NCBI RefSeq assembly: GCF_001425605.1
Contig: NZ_LMRG01000012.1
Coordinates: forward strand, 124,889-188,888
Source: Rhizobium sp. Leaf453
GTDB taxonomy: Bacteria > Pseudomonadota > Alphaproteobacteria > Rhizobiales > Rhizobiaceae
Reading direction: 5' to 3'
Length of the DNA: 64,000 nt
Made by a program: the position numbers and the translations under genes
The notes under the pieces: model-generated
The model's input: the letters and a program-made list of their open reading frames with translations, nothing else
The model's database searches: none
What the model was told of the DNA's origin: nothing
Shown here: positions 19,920-29,586 of the stretch, piece after piece
How the letters are laid out: each line of letters opens with the position of its first letter
How positions within the stretch are numbered: position 1 is the stretch's first letter

Positions 19920-21413
19920 GTGCAGGATATCAGGCTCGAAACCGGGCTCGACTGGCGCGCCGTGGCGGCGGTTGCCGATGGTGCGACGCTCTCTCTTTCG
20001 GAGGCAGCGCGCGAACGCGTCTCGACCGCCAGCCGCATCGTATCCGCGATCGTCGAGAGCGGCGTCCGGGCTTACGGCGTCAATACTGGCGTTGGTGCGC
20101 TTGCCGATACGGTCGTCGATCGCCCGTCCCAGAGCCGCCTTTCCCGTAATATCATCCTCAGCCATGCCTGCGGCGTCGGCCCGTTGCTGGATGCCCGTGA
20201 AGTGCGGGCGATCATCGCCGCCCAGATTGCCAACTTTTCGCATGGTCATTCGGGCGTTCGGCCCGAGATCGTCGAACTGTTGCAGACCTTCCTGCGCGAG
20301 GATTGCATTCCCGAAGTCCCGTCCAAAGGTTCGGCCGGTTATCTGTCGCATAACGCCCATATCGCGCTCGTGTTGATCGGTGAGGGCAGGGCCAAGCTGA
20401 GGGGCGAGACCGTCAGCGGCGCCGAAGCCTTGAAGGCGCTTGGTGTCGAACCGCTGGTCCTGCAAGCCAAAGAAGGCCTGAGCCTCGTCAACGGCACGGC
20501 CTGCTCCATGGGGCTAGGCTCCGTTGCCCTTGCACGCGCCGAACGCCTGCTCGACTGGGCGGATGCGATCGCCGCATTGACGATCGAGGCGCTCGGCGGC
20601 CAGATGACGGCCTTTGCCGCAGAGGTGCTCGCCCTTCGCAAGTCGGACGGGATTGAAAAAGTTGGCAAGGTCTTGCGCGATCGCCTGGCCGACAGCGGTC
20701 TGATCGATGCTGCCAAGGGTGTCCGTACACAGGACGCCTTGAGCCTTCGTTCGGTACCCCATGCCCATGGCACCGGCTGGGATGTACTTGCCTTTGCAGG
20801 CGACGTCGTGAACCAGGAACTGGCGTCGGTCACCGATAACCCGGCCGTATCGGGCACGCCCGAGGCGCCGGTGGTTTCGTCCGAGGCCCATGCCGTGGCG
20901 CCGGCACTGGGCCAAGCGCTCGACAGTCTCGCGGTCGCCATCGCGCAGATTTCATTGATGAGCGAGCGCCGTATCGACCGTCTCGTCAACCCGCTGGTGA
21001 GCGGTCTTCCGGCCTTTCTCGCGGCTGATCCCGGCGCCGGCTCCGGCTTCATGATCGCGCAATATACTGCGGCGGCGCTGGCTGCGGAAAACCGCCGCCT
21101 CGGCGCGCCGGCAAGCCTCGATGGCGGCATCACGTCGGCGCTACAGGAAGATTTTCTCGCGCACCCGACGGCGGCCGCCAACAAGCTCCTGGCTGTCATC
21201 GACAATGCCGAACAGATACTCGGCATCGAATTTGCAGCCGCTGCGCAGGCGCATGATTTCAAGACTGAAATTGCGCCGAGGGCCGAAGGCACCGACACGC
21301 TCTATCGCCATATCCGCGCGAATATGCCAACCTATGCCGACGACCGGCCGCTTGGCTGGGATCTCGAAAAGGCCCGCGATCTCCTGCGGGCATCTCCGCC
21401 GCCCGGCGCCTGA
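19920..21413 (+). CDS. Histidine/aromatic ammonia-lyase family protein lacking the MIO triad
   Basis: 497 aa with a GTG start at 19920; its GGAGG overlaps the ATPase end. The HAL/PAL fold is evident: Tyr52 in AYGVNTGVG, Asn191 in SLVNGTACS, Arg277 in QDALSLRS, TDNPAV at 305-310 and LQEDFLAHPTAA near the C-terminus. However, the MIO loop reads GSAGYLSHNAH (137-147). That is three residues shorter than [14 protein letters not shown] in HutH, so the Ala-Ser-Gly triad that cyclises to the cofactor is absent. The catalytic Tyr of QDPYCIRC is Leu274. It is therefore unlikely to be a normal ammonia-lyase. It lies between a transporter and an oxidase/ureohydrolase pair, so a catabolic or ligand-binding role is plausible. 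Confidence 0.85.
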   Translation: MQDIRLETGLDWRAVAAVADGATLSLSEAARERVSTASRIVSAIVESGVRAYGVNTGVGALADTVVDRPSQSRLSRNIILSHACGVGPLLDAREVRAIIAAQIANFSHGHSGVRPEIVELLQTFLREDCIPEVPSKGSAGYLSHNAHIALVLIGEGRAKLRGETVSGAEALKALGVEPLVLQAKEGLSLVNGTACSMGLGSVALARAERLLDWADAIAALTIEALGGQMTAFAAEVLALRKSDGIEKVGKVLRDRLADSGLIDAAKGVRTQDALSLRSVPHAHGTGWDVLAFAGDVVNQELASVTDNPAVSGTPEAPVVSSEAHAVAPALGQALDSLAVAIAQISLMSERRIDRLVNPLVSGLPAFLAADPGAGSGFMIAQYTAAALAAENRRLGAPASLDGGITSALQEDFLAHPTAAANKLLAVIDNAEQILGIEFAAAAQAHDFKTEIAPRAEGTDTLYRHIRANMPTYADDRPLGWDLEKARDLLRASPPPGA

Positions 21414-21433
21414 ATTCCCGAAAGGACACTGCC

Positions 21434-22590
21434 ATGACCGCCCATTTCGACGTTGCCGTTATCGGCCTCGGTGCCATGGGGAGTGCAGCCGTCGCGCATC
21501 TGGCGGCGCGCGGCGTGAAGGTCATCGGCATTGACGCCTATTACCCGGCCCATGCCCTGAGTTCCTCCCATGGTGACAGCCGGCTGATCAGGCTCGGCTA
21601 TTTCGAGGATCCGTCCTATGTGCCGCTCTTGCAGCGTGCCTATGAGAACTGGCGGACGCTCGAGGCGCGGCTGCGCGAGGATATCCTGACGGTGACCGGC
21701 GTTTTGCAGATCGGCAAGCCGGACAGCAAGATCGTCAGCGGCACGCTGAAAAGCTGCGCGCTGCATGATCTGCCGCTGGAAACCCTGTCGCCGGACCAGA
21801 TGCGCGTCCGGTTTCCGGTGTTTTCGCTCGATGCAGACGAGGTGGCGCTGCTCGATCCACAGGGTGGCTATATCCGCCCGGAAGCGGCGGTCATGGGTCA
21901 CCTGAAGCTCGCTGCCAGTGATGGTGCAGCCCTGCATTTCGGCGAGAAGGTAACAGCCATCGAGCCCGGCGAAGGCGGTGTCACCATCGTTTCGATTACC
22001 GGCCGCTACCATGCAGCCAAGGTGATCGTCGCGACAGGTTCGTGGATCAGCGAACTGGTGCCCGCCCTTCGTGGCCATGCCGTGCCGATCAAGCAGGTCG
22101 TTTCCTGGTATCAGCCGACGGATGGGCTCGTCACCCAGCCGCAACGGATGCCGGTATTCATCCGCGACGAAGGTGAGAACGGTTCTTTCTTCGGCTTCCC
22201 TTCTATCGGCATCGATGGCGTCAAGGTTGGCCGCCATGCCCATTTCCGCGAGCCGATCGATCCGAACCAGCCCAATCCTGTCGTCAACGAGCGGGACACC
22301 GACTGCTAGACAGTTTCATCCAGCGTCGGCTGCCATCGGCTGCCGGGTTGCGGGTACGCTCCACCACCTGCCGCTACACGATGCTGCCGAGCGAGGATTT
22401 CCTGATCGACTTCCTGCCAAGCGACAATCGTATCGTCGTTGCGTCGCCCTGTTCCGGGCACGGCTTCAAGTTCACCAGCGTCGTCGGTGAGATCCTTGCC
22501 GACTTGGCGCTCGACGGCGGTACGGATCTGCCGATCGGTGCCTTTTCGTTTGCCGCGATGGACCGGTTCCTCGCAGCACGGGCGGCCTGA
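21434..22590 (+). pseudogene. Monomeric sarcosine oxidase / N-methyltryptophan oxidase-like gene, frameshifted
   Basis: The first frame (21434-22309) encodes an FAD oxidase beginning VAVIGLGAMGSAAVAHLAARG (Rossmann GxGxxG), with SSSHGDSRLIRLGYFEDP, and hits TAG after VNERDTDC. The protein plainly continues in another frame from about 22300 as LLDSFIQRRL, then RSTTCRYTMLPSEDFLIDFLP and CSGHGFKFTSVVGEI, stopping at 22590. One missing base near 22301-22302 explains it, and the rejoined length is about 385 aa, normal for MSOX-like enzymes. The Cys of TTCRYT, which carries the covalent FAD in the family, lies after the break. It could be a real inactivation or a sequencing error. Upstream and downstream operon genes are intact. 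Confidence 0.88.
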
Positions 22591-22592
22591 CC

Positions 22593-23516
22593 ATGACCTA
22601 TCGTCTCGTCCCGGCTCCTGAAACCTTTCTCGGCATTCCGGCATCAACGCGAGCAACTGCGGGCTCCGTTTCGATTTTTGGGGCCGTCCATGGAACGCGC
22701 TATCCCGGCGCATTGACCGAGACGGCCGAACCCGCGGCGCCGGATGCCGTCCGTCAGGCCATCACTGCCGCGTCTGTTCACATCGACCATTGGGATTTCG
22801 ATTTCGACGGCCCCTTGCTGAACGATGGGGCCTTGAACGTCATTGATCTTGGCGATGTCGCGACGACCCCGGATGACAATGTCGGCAATCGGGCTGCCAT
22901 CGAAGCCGCGACACGCGAAATCCGTGCTGCCGGGGCCATTCCCATCCTGATCGGCGGCGACGATTCCGCTGCCATTCCCTTCATGCGTGGGCTTGGTGAT
23001 GTCGATGCCCTGCATATCCTGCAGATCGACGCCCATATCGACTGGCGCGACCGGATCGGCGATGAGACGCAGGGCTATTCCAGCACCATGCGGCGGGCAT
23101 CCGAACTGCCCTTCGTCCGCTCGATGACACAGGTCGGCATTCGCGCCGTGGGCAGCGCCCGCCGGGAAGAAGTCGAGGCGGCCAAGGCGTGGGGTTCGCG
23201 GCTGGTGACCATGCGGCAGGTCAGGGCCAATGGTGTCGCCGAGACCGCCAATGCCATCCCGCGCGATCGAGCACTGCTGATCCATATCGATATCGACGCA
23301 CTCGATCCCTCGATCTGCCCCGGCATCAACGCCTTGTCGCCGGGCGGCCTGTGGCTGGAGGAGGTGACCGGCCTCATCGCTTCAGCCTTGGCCGGGAGGA
23401 CGCTCGCGGGCTTTTCGATCGTCGAGTACCAACCGGCAAATGATGTTAACGGCATGACGGCGACCGTCGTGGGCCGCCTGATTTGCCATGTGCTTGGCCA
23501 TCTGGCCCGCAAGTAG
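22593..23516 (+). CDS. Ureohydrolase (arginase/agmatinase) family protein with altered metal motif
   Basis: 307 aa. Family motifs are recognisable: IGGDDSAAIPF (120-130), QIDAHIDWRD (145-153) and HIDIDALDPSICPG (231-244), which supply Asp/His ligands for a binuclear Mn site. The first motif has Asp124 where arginases and agmatinases have His (GGDHS), and the usual HGT-containing loop reads YSSTMRRA. The enzyme may hydrolyse a guanidino or formimino compound other than agmatine. It starts 3 bp after the oxidase stop and ends the accessory operon. Confidence 0.85.
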   Translation: MTYRLVPAPETFLGIPASTRATAGSVSIFGAVHGTRYPGALTETAEPAAPDAVRQAITAASVHIDHWDFDFDGPLLNDGALNVIDLGDVATTPDDNVGNRAAIEAATREIRAAGAIPILIGGDDSAAIPFMRGLGDVDALHILQIDAHIDWRDRIGDETQGYSSTMRRASELPFVRSMTQVGIRAVGSARREEVEAAKAWGSRLVTMRQVRANGVAETANAIPRDRALLIHIDIDALDPSICPGINALSPGGLWLEEVTGLIASALAGRTLAGFSIVEYQPANDVNGMTATVVGRLICHVLGHLARK

Positions 23517-23522
23517 AGGCCG

Positions 23523-24089
23523 TCAGTTTTCTACGATACGAATGATGTATGTTTCCGTCGGCACATCCGATGTGATCGTCACAATCCCGCCAATAAAGGC
23601 GCAATCGAGATGGCCGAGTTCTTTGGCGTGACCGGCGCTGTCGATCCGCAGGTTACCCAGCGACAGCAGCAGCGTGACGCCGCCTTCGGCATCGATGTGG
23701 TGCTCGCCTTCGAAACGGCGATGCTCGACCCGATGCGACCATTGTCCGCGCCGGGTCATGACGTTCAGATCCGTGATGGTGCCCGAGACCAGTCGCGCCG
23801 AGGTCGCCGCATCGGCGGGAAAGGCGAGCGGGGCGGAGGATCGGGTCAGCACCACAGGCGCACGTCCGGCAATATCGAGCACTATACCTTCGCCGCTGAG
23901 GATCGAGAGCGTGCGATCGATGCCGGGGAAAACCGAAAAAGGCCCGTCACTCGCCACCGTCGCCATGCTGACACGCCAGCCAAACCCGGCGAGATCGGCA
24001 TCCTCCGGAAACACCGCGACTTCGGTGGTCTCACCGCCACCGTTCTTCCACGGCATGCGGCGGTAGTCGCTGTTGCGCAATACTATCAC
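23523..24089 (-). CDS. hutD: HutD family protein
   Basis: 188 aa with a GTG start at 24089 preceded by AAGGAGG. The HutD/Ves cupin pattern is visible: YRRMPWKNGGGETTEVAVFP, FGWRVSMATVASDGPFSVFPGIDRTLSIL and LNVMTRRGQWSHRVEHRRF. In Pseudomonas HutD is proposed to limit hut expression by binding formylglutamate. It is the last gene of the minus-strand hut operon, after a hairpin. Confidence 0.92.
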   Translation of the reverse strand: MIVLRNSDYRRMPWKNGGGETTEVAVFPEDADLAGFGWRVSMATVASDGPFSVFPGIDRTLSILSGEGIVLDIAGRAPVVLTRSSAPLAFPADAATSARLVSGTITDLNVMTRRGQWSHRVEHRRFEGEHHIDAEGGVTLLLSLGNLRIDSAGHAKELGHLDCAFIGGIVTITSDVPTETYIIRIVEN

Positions 24090-24123
24090 TGCAAACCTCC
24101 TTCGATGCCGTGTTCATCGTTCG

Positions 24124-24156
24124 TCACCGGCGTCGAGAATGATCCGACGCCGGTGA
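24124..24156 (-). other. Hairpin between hutU and hutD
   Basis: TCACCGGCGTC (24124-24134) and GACGCCGGTGA (24146-24156) make an 11-bp perfect stem with an 11-nt loop. There is no T run on the minus strand, so it is more likely a stabilising or attenuating element that lowers hutD expression. Confidence 0.6.
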
Positions 24157-24164
24157 TGTTAGCC

Positions 24165-25838
24165 TCAGTTCCCGAGAATCCCCGGCAGACGCAGGCCCTT
24201 GTCCTTGGCGCATTCGACCGCGATGTCATAGCCCGCATCGGCGTGGCGCATGACGCCGGTGGCCGGGTCGTTCCATAGCACGCGTTCGAGGCGGCGGGCT
24301 GCGTCGTCGGTGCCATCGGCGCAGATGACGACGCCCGAGTGCTGGGAGAAGCCCATGCCGACGCCACCGCCGTGATGCAGCGAGACCCAGGTGGCGCCGG
24401 ATGCGGTGTTGAGCAGGGCGTTGAGCAGCGGCCAGTCGGAAACGGCATCCGAACCGTCCTTCATCGATTCCGTTTCGCGGTTCGGCGAGGCGACTGAACC
24501 TGAATCGAGATGGTCACGGCCAATGACGACCGGAGCGGAAAGCTCGCCGTTCTTGACCATTTCGTTGAAGGCAAGGCCGAGGCGGTGGCGATCACCGAGG
24601 CCCACCCAGCAGATGCGTGCCGGCAGGCCCTGGAAGGCTATGCGCTCGGCTGCCATGTCGAGCCAATTGTGCAGGTGCTTGTTGTCGGGCAGCAGTTCCT
24701 TCACCTTGGCGTCGGTCTTGCGGATATCTTCCGGATCGCCCGAAAGGGCAGCCCACCGGAACGGGCCGATGCCGCGGCAAAACAGCGGGCGGATATAGGC
24801 CGGCACGAAGCCCGGGAAGGCGAAAGCGTTTTCAAGGCCCTCATCCTTGGCGACCTGGCGGATGTTGTTGCCATAGTCAAAGGTCGGGATGCCCATGTTC
24901 AGGAAGGCGATCATGGCTTCCACATGGTCGCGCATCGAGGTGCGGGCGGCCTTTTCGACGGCCTTCGGATCGCTTTCGCGCTTTTCCTTCCACTCGGCCA
25001 TCGTCCAGCCCTTGGGCAGGTAGCCGTTCACCGGATCGTGCGCCGAGGTCTGGTCGGTGACCATGTCGGGGCGGATGCCGCGGCGAACCATTTCCGGCAG
25101 GATTTCGGCGGTGTTGCCGAGCAGGCCGACCGATTTCGCTTCGCCGTTCTTCGTCCAGCGGGCGATCATTTCCATCGCCTCGTCCAGCGTTTCGGTCTTT
25201 TCGTCGAGATAGCGGGTGCGCAGGCGGAAATCGATCGAATCCGGATTGCACTCGATGGCAAGGCAGGATGCGCCGGCCATGACGGCTGCGAGTGGCTGGG
25301 CGCCGCCCATGCCACCGAGACCGCCGGTCAGAACCCACTTGCCCTTGAGGTTACCATCATAATGCTGGCGGCCGGCCTCCACAAAGGTCTCGTAGGTGCC
25401 CTGAACGATGCCCTGCGTGCCAATATAGATCCACGAACCGGCCGTCATCTGGCCGTACATGGCGAGGCCCTTCTTATCCAGCTCGTTGAAGTGATCCCAG
25501 TTCGCCCAGCGCGGTACGAGGTTGGAGTTGGCGATCAGGACGCGCGGCGCATCCTTGTGGGTGCGGAACACGCCGACCGGCTTGCCGGACTGCACCATAA
25601 GCGTTTCGTCTTCATTGAGATCGCGAAGGGTCTCGACGATCTTGTCGAAATCGGCCCAAGTGCGGGCGGCGCGGCCGATGCCGCCATAGACGACCAGTTC
25701 ATGCGGGTTTTCGGCGACTTCGGCGTCGAGATTGTTCATCAGCATGCGAAGCGGCGCTTCGGTCAGCCAGGATTTCGCCGTCAGTTCGGTGCCGCGGGCA
25801 GCGCGGATGTCGCGGGTATTGTGACGAGGATTGGTCAT
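24165..25838 (-). CDS. hutU: Urocanate hydratase (urocanase)
   Basis: 557 aa, full length. It converts urocanate to imidazolone propionate, step two of histidine breakdown, using tightly bound NAD. Visible landmarks are [21 protein letters not shown], the NAD-binding [20 protein letters not shown], and the active-site Cys region [20 protein letters not shown] precedes the ATG. It lies 13 bp downstream of hutG. Confidence 0.98.
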   Translation of the reverse strand: MTNPRHNTRDIRAARGTELTAKSWLTEAPLRMLMNNLDAEVAENPHELVVYGGIGRAARTWADFDKIVETLRDLNEDETLMVQSGKPVGVFRTHKDAPRVLIANSNLVPRWANWDHFNELDKKGLAMYGQMTAGSWIYIGTQGIVQGTYETFVEAGRQHYDGNLKGKWVLTGGLGGMGGAQPLAAVMAGASCLAIECNPDSIDFRLRTRYLDEKTETLDEAMEMIARWTKNGEAKSVGLLGNTAEILPEMVRRGIRPDMVTDQTSAHDPVNGYLPKGWTMAEWKEKRESDPKAVEKAARTSMRDHVEAMIAFLNMGIPTFDYGNNIRQVAKDEGLENAFAFPGFVPAYIRPLFCRGIGPFRWAALSGDPEDIRKTDAKVKELLPDNKHLHNWLDMAAERIAFQGLPARICWVGLGDRHRLGLAFNEMVKNGELSAPVVIGRDHLDSGSVASPNRETESMKDGSDAVSDWPLLNALLNTASGATWVSLHHGGGVGMGFSQHSGVVICADGTDDAARRLERVLWNDPATGVMRHADAGYDIAVECAKDKGLRLPGILGN

Positions 25839-25851
25839 ATGGTTCCCCTTG

Positions 25852-26652
25852 TTACTTTGCTAATGCCAGCGCCGCATCTTCAATGCGGGTCAGGATGTTC
25901 TTCAGGTGAATGCGAAGCTTGGCCGCCTTGGCTTCGTCATAGGCGAAGGGCGGTGTTTCGGTTGTCAGGTGCGTCGATTGCGCCAGTTCCATCTGGATGG
26001 CGTGCACGCCGGTGTCAGGCTGTCCGTAATGGCGTGTCGTCCAGCCGCCCTTGAAACGGCCGTTCAGGATGCTGGTATAACCATCAGCATAGAGGGCGAC
26101 ATCCACTGCCGCATCCTGAATCACCGGATCGCAGGTCTTGCCGCCATCCGTGCCGATGTTGAAATCCGGCAGGATGCCTTCGAACAGGAAGGGAATATCG
26201 GAGCGGATCGAGTGGCAGTCATAGACCACCGCAATGCCGTGGATGGCCTTTACCCGTTCGATTTCCGCCGCCAGGGCTGCATGATAGGGAGTGTGGAAGT
26301 CGGCAAGCCGCTTGGCGATATCCGCTTCGGTCGGTTCCTCGCCATCCTTCCAGATCGAAATGCCGTCGAAATCCGTCGAAGGCACGAGGCCTGTGGTGTT
26401 CTGGCCGGGATAGAGGCTGACGCCTTCCGGGTCGCGATTGGCATCGATGACATAGCGATGGAAAGTCGCCCGCACCGCCGTCGCCTCCGGCAGCAGGCCG
26501 GCATAGAGCTCGTGGATATGCCAATCGGTATCGGCGAGGATGCGGCCATTGTCGTTCAGCCGCTCCCAGATGGCGGGCGGCACGTCAGTACCGGTATGCG
26601 GTAGGCCGAGGATGACGGGGGATGTGCCTCGTTTGACTTGGAAGGCGGTCAT
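25852..26652 (-). CDS. hutG: N-formylglutamate deformylase
   Basis: 266 aa of the FGase (N-formylglutamate amidohydrolase) family, with [31 protein letters not shown] and the C-terminal [12 protein letters not shown]. It releases formate and glutamate in the final step of the five-step pathway. This matches the presence of hutF, which supplies formylglutamate. The ATG directly abuts the hutH stop, and its ribosome-binding site (TGGAGG) lies inside the hutH end. Confidence 0.95.
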   Translation of the reverse strand: MTAFQVKRGTSPVILGLPHTGTDVPPAIWERLNDNGRILADTDWHIHELYAGLLPEATAVRATFHRYVIDANRDPEGVSLYPGQNTTGLVPSTDFDGISIWKDGEEPTEADIAKRLADFHTPYHAALAAEIERVKAIHGIAVVYDCHSIRSDIPFLFEGILPDFNIGTDGGKTCDPVIQDAAVDVALYADGYTSILNGRFKGGWTTRHYGQPDTGVHAIQMELAQSTHLTTETPPFAYDEAKAAKLRIHLKNILTRIEDAALALAK

Positions 26653-28188
26653 TCAAACCTCCAGAACCGGTAGGATGCCGGCCGAAATCGCAGCATTCAG
26701 ACCACCCGAACCGACGAGGTCGCTGGCGGCCTTGAGGTCGGTTGCCATATAGCGGTCGATCTCCAGCGTCGGTACGACCTCACGGATGGCGGCGATGGCG
26801 CTGGTCAGCTCAGGGCTGGTGGTCAACGGCGCGCGGAACTCGATGCCCTGGGTCGCGGTCAGCGCTTCGATGCCGACGATCGAGAAGAGGTTGTCGGTCA
26901 TCTGCAGCAACCGGCGGGCGCCATGGCAGGCCATGGAAACATGGTCTTCCTGATTGGCCGAGGTCGGGGTGGAATCGACGGATGCCGGATGCGACATCTG
27001 CTTGTTTTCCGACATCAGAGCCGCCGAGGTCACCTCGGCGATCATCAGGCCGGAGTTGAGGCCTGGTTTTTTGGCGAGAAAGGCGGGTAGACCGTAGGAA
27101 AGCGCCGGATCGACCAGCAGCGCGATACGACGCTGGGAAATCGCGCCGATCTCACAGATGGCGAGCGCGATCTGGTCGGCGGCGAACGCCACCGGTTCGG
27201 CATGGAAATTGCCGCCGGAAACAACGGAATTGTCCGTCAGGACCAGCGGATTATCGGTGACCGCATTGGCTTCGATCTCGAGCGTGCGGGCAACCGAACG
27301 CAGCAGATCGAGGCAGGCACCATCGACCTGCGGCTGGCAGCGGATACAATAGGGGTCCTGAACGCGTTCATCGCCTTCAATATGGCTTTCGCGGATCACG
27401 GAGCCCTTGAGCAAGCCACGGAGCGCAGAGGCGGCATCGATCTGGCCCTTGTGGCCGCGCAGCGTATGGATATCCGGATGGAACGGTGCAGACGAGCCCA
27501 TGGCAGCGTCGGTCGACAGAGCGCCGGTGATCAGTGCGGATTGGGCGGCGCGGTGGGCGCGGAACAGGCCGGCGAGCGCCAAGGCGGTCGAGACCTGCGT
27601 GCCGTTGATGAGGGCCAGACCTTCCTTGGCGGCCAGTACAACCGGGGTCAGACCGGCGCGTTCCAGCGCGGTGCGGCCGTCAAGCTGCTCGCCGCCGAAG
27701 AAGGCTTCGCCTTCGCCCATCATCACGGCTGCCATATGGGCAAGCGGTGCCAGATCGCCGGAGGCGCCAACGGAGCCCTTTTCCGGAATGACCGGAATGA
27801 CGCCCTTTTCGAGCATCCTCTCGATCAGGCGGATGAGTTCGAGCCGGGTGCCGGACGCGCCGCGTCCGAGCGAAATGAGCTTCAATGCCATGATCAGGCG
27901 AACGATATTCTCGGCGAGCGGCTGGCCGACGCCGCAGCAATGGGAGAGGATCAAGTTGCGCTGCAGGGTGGCGACATCGGCGGCGTCGATCTTGATGCTC
28001 GCCAGTTTGCCGAAGCCGGTGTTGATACCATAGACCGGCGCATTGCCGGCGGCGATTTCGGCGATGCGGGCGGCGGCATTTTCGATGCCGGCGTCGAAGG
28101 CCGGGTCGAGCCGCGCGGGCTCGCCGGTCCAGTAGATTGTTTCGAGGGTCGAAAGGGGCACGGAGCCAGGCTGGAGAATCAGGGTCAT
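26653..28188 (-). CDS. hutH: Histidine ammonia-lyase
   Basis: 511 aa, canonical. Tyr53 (VYGINTGFG), the MIO-forming Ala142-Ser143-Gly144 within [14 protein letters not shown], Asn195 (ALINGTQ), Tyr280 and Arg283 ([11 protein letters not shown]) and Glu in NQEDHV are all present. It deaminates L-histidine to urocanate, step one. It serves as an internal comparison for the MIO-less homologue at 19920. It is placed between hutI and hutG. Confidence 0.98.
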   Translation of the reverse strand: MTLILQPGSVPLSTLETIYWTGEPARLDPAFDAGIENAAARIAEIAAGNAPVYGINTGFGKLASIKIDAADVATLQRNLILSHCCGVGQPLAENIVRLIMALKLISLGRGASGTRLELIRLIERMLEKGVIPVIPEKGSVGASGDLAPLAHMAAVMMGEGEAFFGGEQLDGRTALERAGLTPVVLAAKEGLALINGTQVSTALALAGLFRAHRAAQSALITGALSTDAAMGSSAPFHPDIHTLRGHKGQIDAASALRGLLKGSVIRESHIEGDERVQDPYCIRCQPQVDGACLDLLRSVARTLEIEANAVTDNPLVLTDNSVVSGGNFHAEPVAFAADQIALAICEIGAISQRRIALLVDPALSYGLPAFLAKKPGLNSGLMIAEVTSAALMSENKQMSHPASVDSTPTSANQEDHVSMACHGARRLLQMTDNLFSIVGIEALTATQGIEFRAPLTTSPELTSAIAAIREVVPTLEIDRYMATDLKAASDLVGSGGLNAAISAGILPVLEV

Positions 28189-28236
28189 TTGAAGTCCTCA
28201 CTAATGCGCGGAGCGGGGCTCACGCGTCTTCAAATT

Positions 28237-29487
28237 TCAATGTCCGTTGCGGACGCGGGCATGGAGCGGATTGAAGCCCATGCGGTAGACGAGTTCGGCC
28301 GGTCGCTCGATGTTCCAGATGGCGAAGTCGGCCCATTTTCCGGGTTCGAGCGTCCCCACTTCGTCGACGAGCCCCAGCGCACGTGCTGCCTCCCGCGTCA
28401 CGCCGGCGATGCATTCAGTGACCGTCATGCCGAACAGGGTCGCTGCCATGTTCATGGTCAGAAGCAGCGACGTCAGCGGCGAGGTGCCGGGATTGCTGTC
28501 GGTCGCGACCGCCATGGCGACGCCAGCCTTGCGGAACAGATCGATCGGCGGCTTCTTCGTTTCGCGGATGAAATAGAACGCGCCGGGCAGAATGACAGCA
28601 ACCGTGCCGCTCTTTGCCATGGCCTCGGCGCCGGCCGCGTCGGTATATTCGAGATGATCGGCCGACAGCGCGCCATATTCGGCGGCAAGGGCCGCGCCAT
28701 GCAGGTTGGACAATTGGTCGGCATGCAGCTTGACCGGCAGACCATGCGCCTTGGCCGCATCGAAAACCTGCCGCATCTCATCGGTCGAAAAGGCGATGCC
28801 TTCGCAGAAGCCGTCGACAGCGTCAGCCAGGCGCTGTTCGGCGATCGCCGGCAGCATTTCGTCTACGACCTTGGCGACATAGCCGGCTTGGTTCCCCTTG
28901 AATTCCGGCGGGAGGGCATGGGCGCCGAGAAAGGTTGTGCGGATGGCGACGTCCCGTTCTTCGCCAAGGCGGCGTGCGGCGCGCAGGGTTTTTGCTTCAT
29001 TGTCGAGATCGAGGCCGTAGCCGGATTTGATTTCGATCGTGGTCACACCTTCGGCCATCAGGGCGTCGAGACGCGGAAGCGACTGGCGCACCAGATCGTC
29101 TTCGCTGGCCTCACGCAGGGCCCGGACGGAAGAAACGATACCGCCGCCGGCGCGCGCGACTTCCTCATAGGTCGCGCCCGCAAGCCGCATTTCGAATTCG
29201 TTGGCGCGATCACCGGCATGAACCAGATGGGTATGGCAGTCGATCAGGCCGGGCGTGATCCAGCGGCCTTCGCAGTCGATGACCTCGGCTGCATCGTCGA
29301 TGGGAAAGGGAAGATTAGCTTCGCTGCCGGCATAGAAAATGCGTCCGTCCTGCACTGCGATAACGCCGTTTTCGACAAGGCCTAAGTCCGGCAGGGCCGG
29401 GTTGAGCGTCGCAAGCCGTGCGTTGCGCCAAAGGCGATCGCAGGCGGTTGGCCGGGTGCTGTCCGGTGCCGATTTTATGGAAGACAT
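28237..29487 (-). CDS. hutI: Imidazolonepropionase
   Basis: 416 aa of the amidohydrolase superfamily. Metal-binding [22 protein letters not shown] is followed by [32 protein letters not shown] and the Asp of [11 protein letters not shown]. It hydrolyses imidazolone propionate to formiminoglutamate. It is first in the minus-strand hut operon, opposite hutF, with a GntR-type operator in the shared promoter region. Confidence 0.97.
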   Translation of the reverse strand: MSSIKSAPDSTRPTACDRLWRNARLATLNPALPDLGLVENGVIAVQDGRIFYAGSEANLPFPIDDAAEVIDCEGRWITPGLIDCHTHLVHAGDRANEFEMRLAGATYEEVARAGGGIVSSVRALREASEDDLVRQSLPRLDALMAEGVTTIEIKSGYGLDLDNEAKTLRAARRLGEERDVAIRTTFLGAHALPPEFKGNQAGYVAKVVDEMLPAIAEQRLADAVDGFCEGIAFSTDEMRQVFDAAKAHGLPVKLHADQLSNLHGAALAAEYGALSADHLEYTDAAGAEAMAKSGTVAVILPGAFYFIRETKKPPIDLFRKAGVAMAVATDSNPGTSPLTSLLLTMNMAATLFGMTVTECIAGVTREAARALGLVDEVGTLEPGKWADFAIWNIERPAELVYRMGFNPLHARVRNGH

Positions 29488-29515
29488 CGTTTTCTAGCCT
29501 TTCCTTTTCGTGCTA

Positions 29516-29531
29516 TTATGTATAGACATAA
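29516..29531. promoter_or_regulatory. Probable HutC operator between hutI and hutF
   Basis: TTATGT-ATAG-ACATAA has perfect 6-bp arms and contains GTATAGAC, an exact match to the GT-N-TA-N-AC pattern of GntR/HutC regulators. It lies in the 99-bp gap between the two divergent hut operons, so one repressor could control both. Confidence 0.75.
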
Positions 29532-29586
29532 AGAAAATGAGCGCAAGTGGTTTTTTTGACCACGGCAGTCAGGAAGGGATGAGGCC

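Noticed and set aside
22295-22320. Programmed ribosomal frameshift as the cause of the split oxidase
   Set aside because: I see no slippery heptamer or stimulatory stem at the junction, and MSOX-like enzymes are single-frame. A base loss or sequencing error is simpler.
24510-26054. 514-codon plus-strand open frame
   Set aside because: It is antisense to hutU, and no domain is visible.
27202-29385. 727-codon plus-strand open frame
   Set aside because: It is fully antisense to hutH and hutI, which have complete catalytic motifs. It has no recognisable domain.
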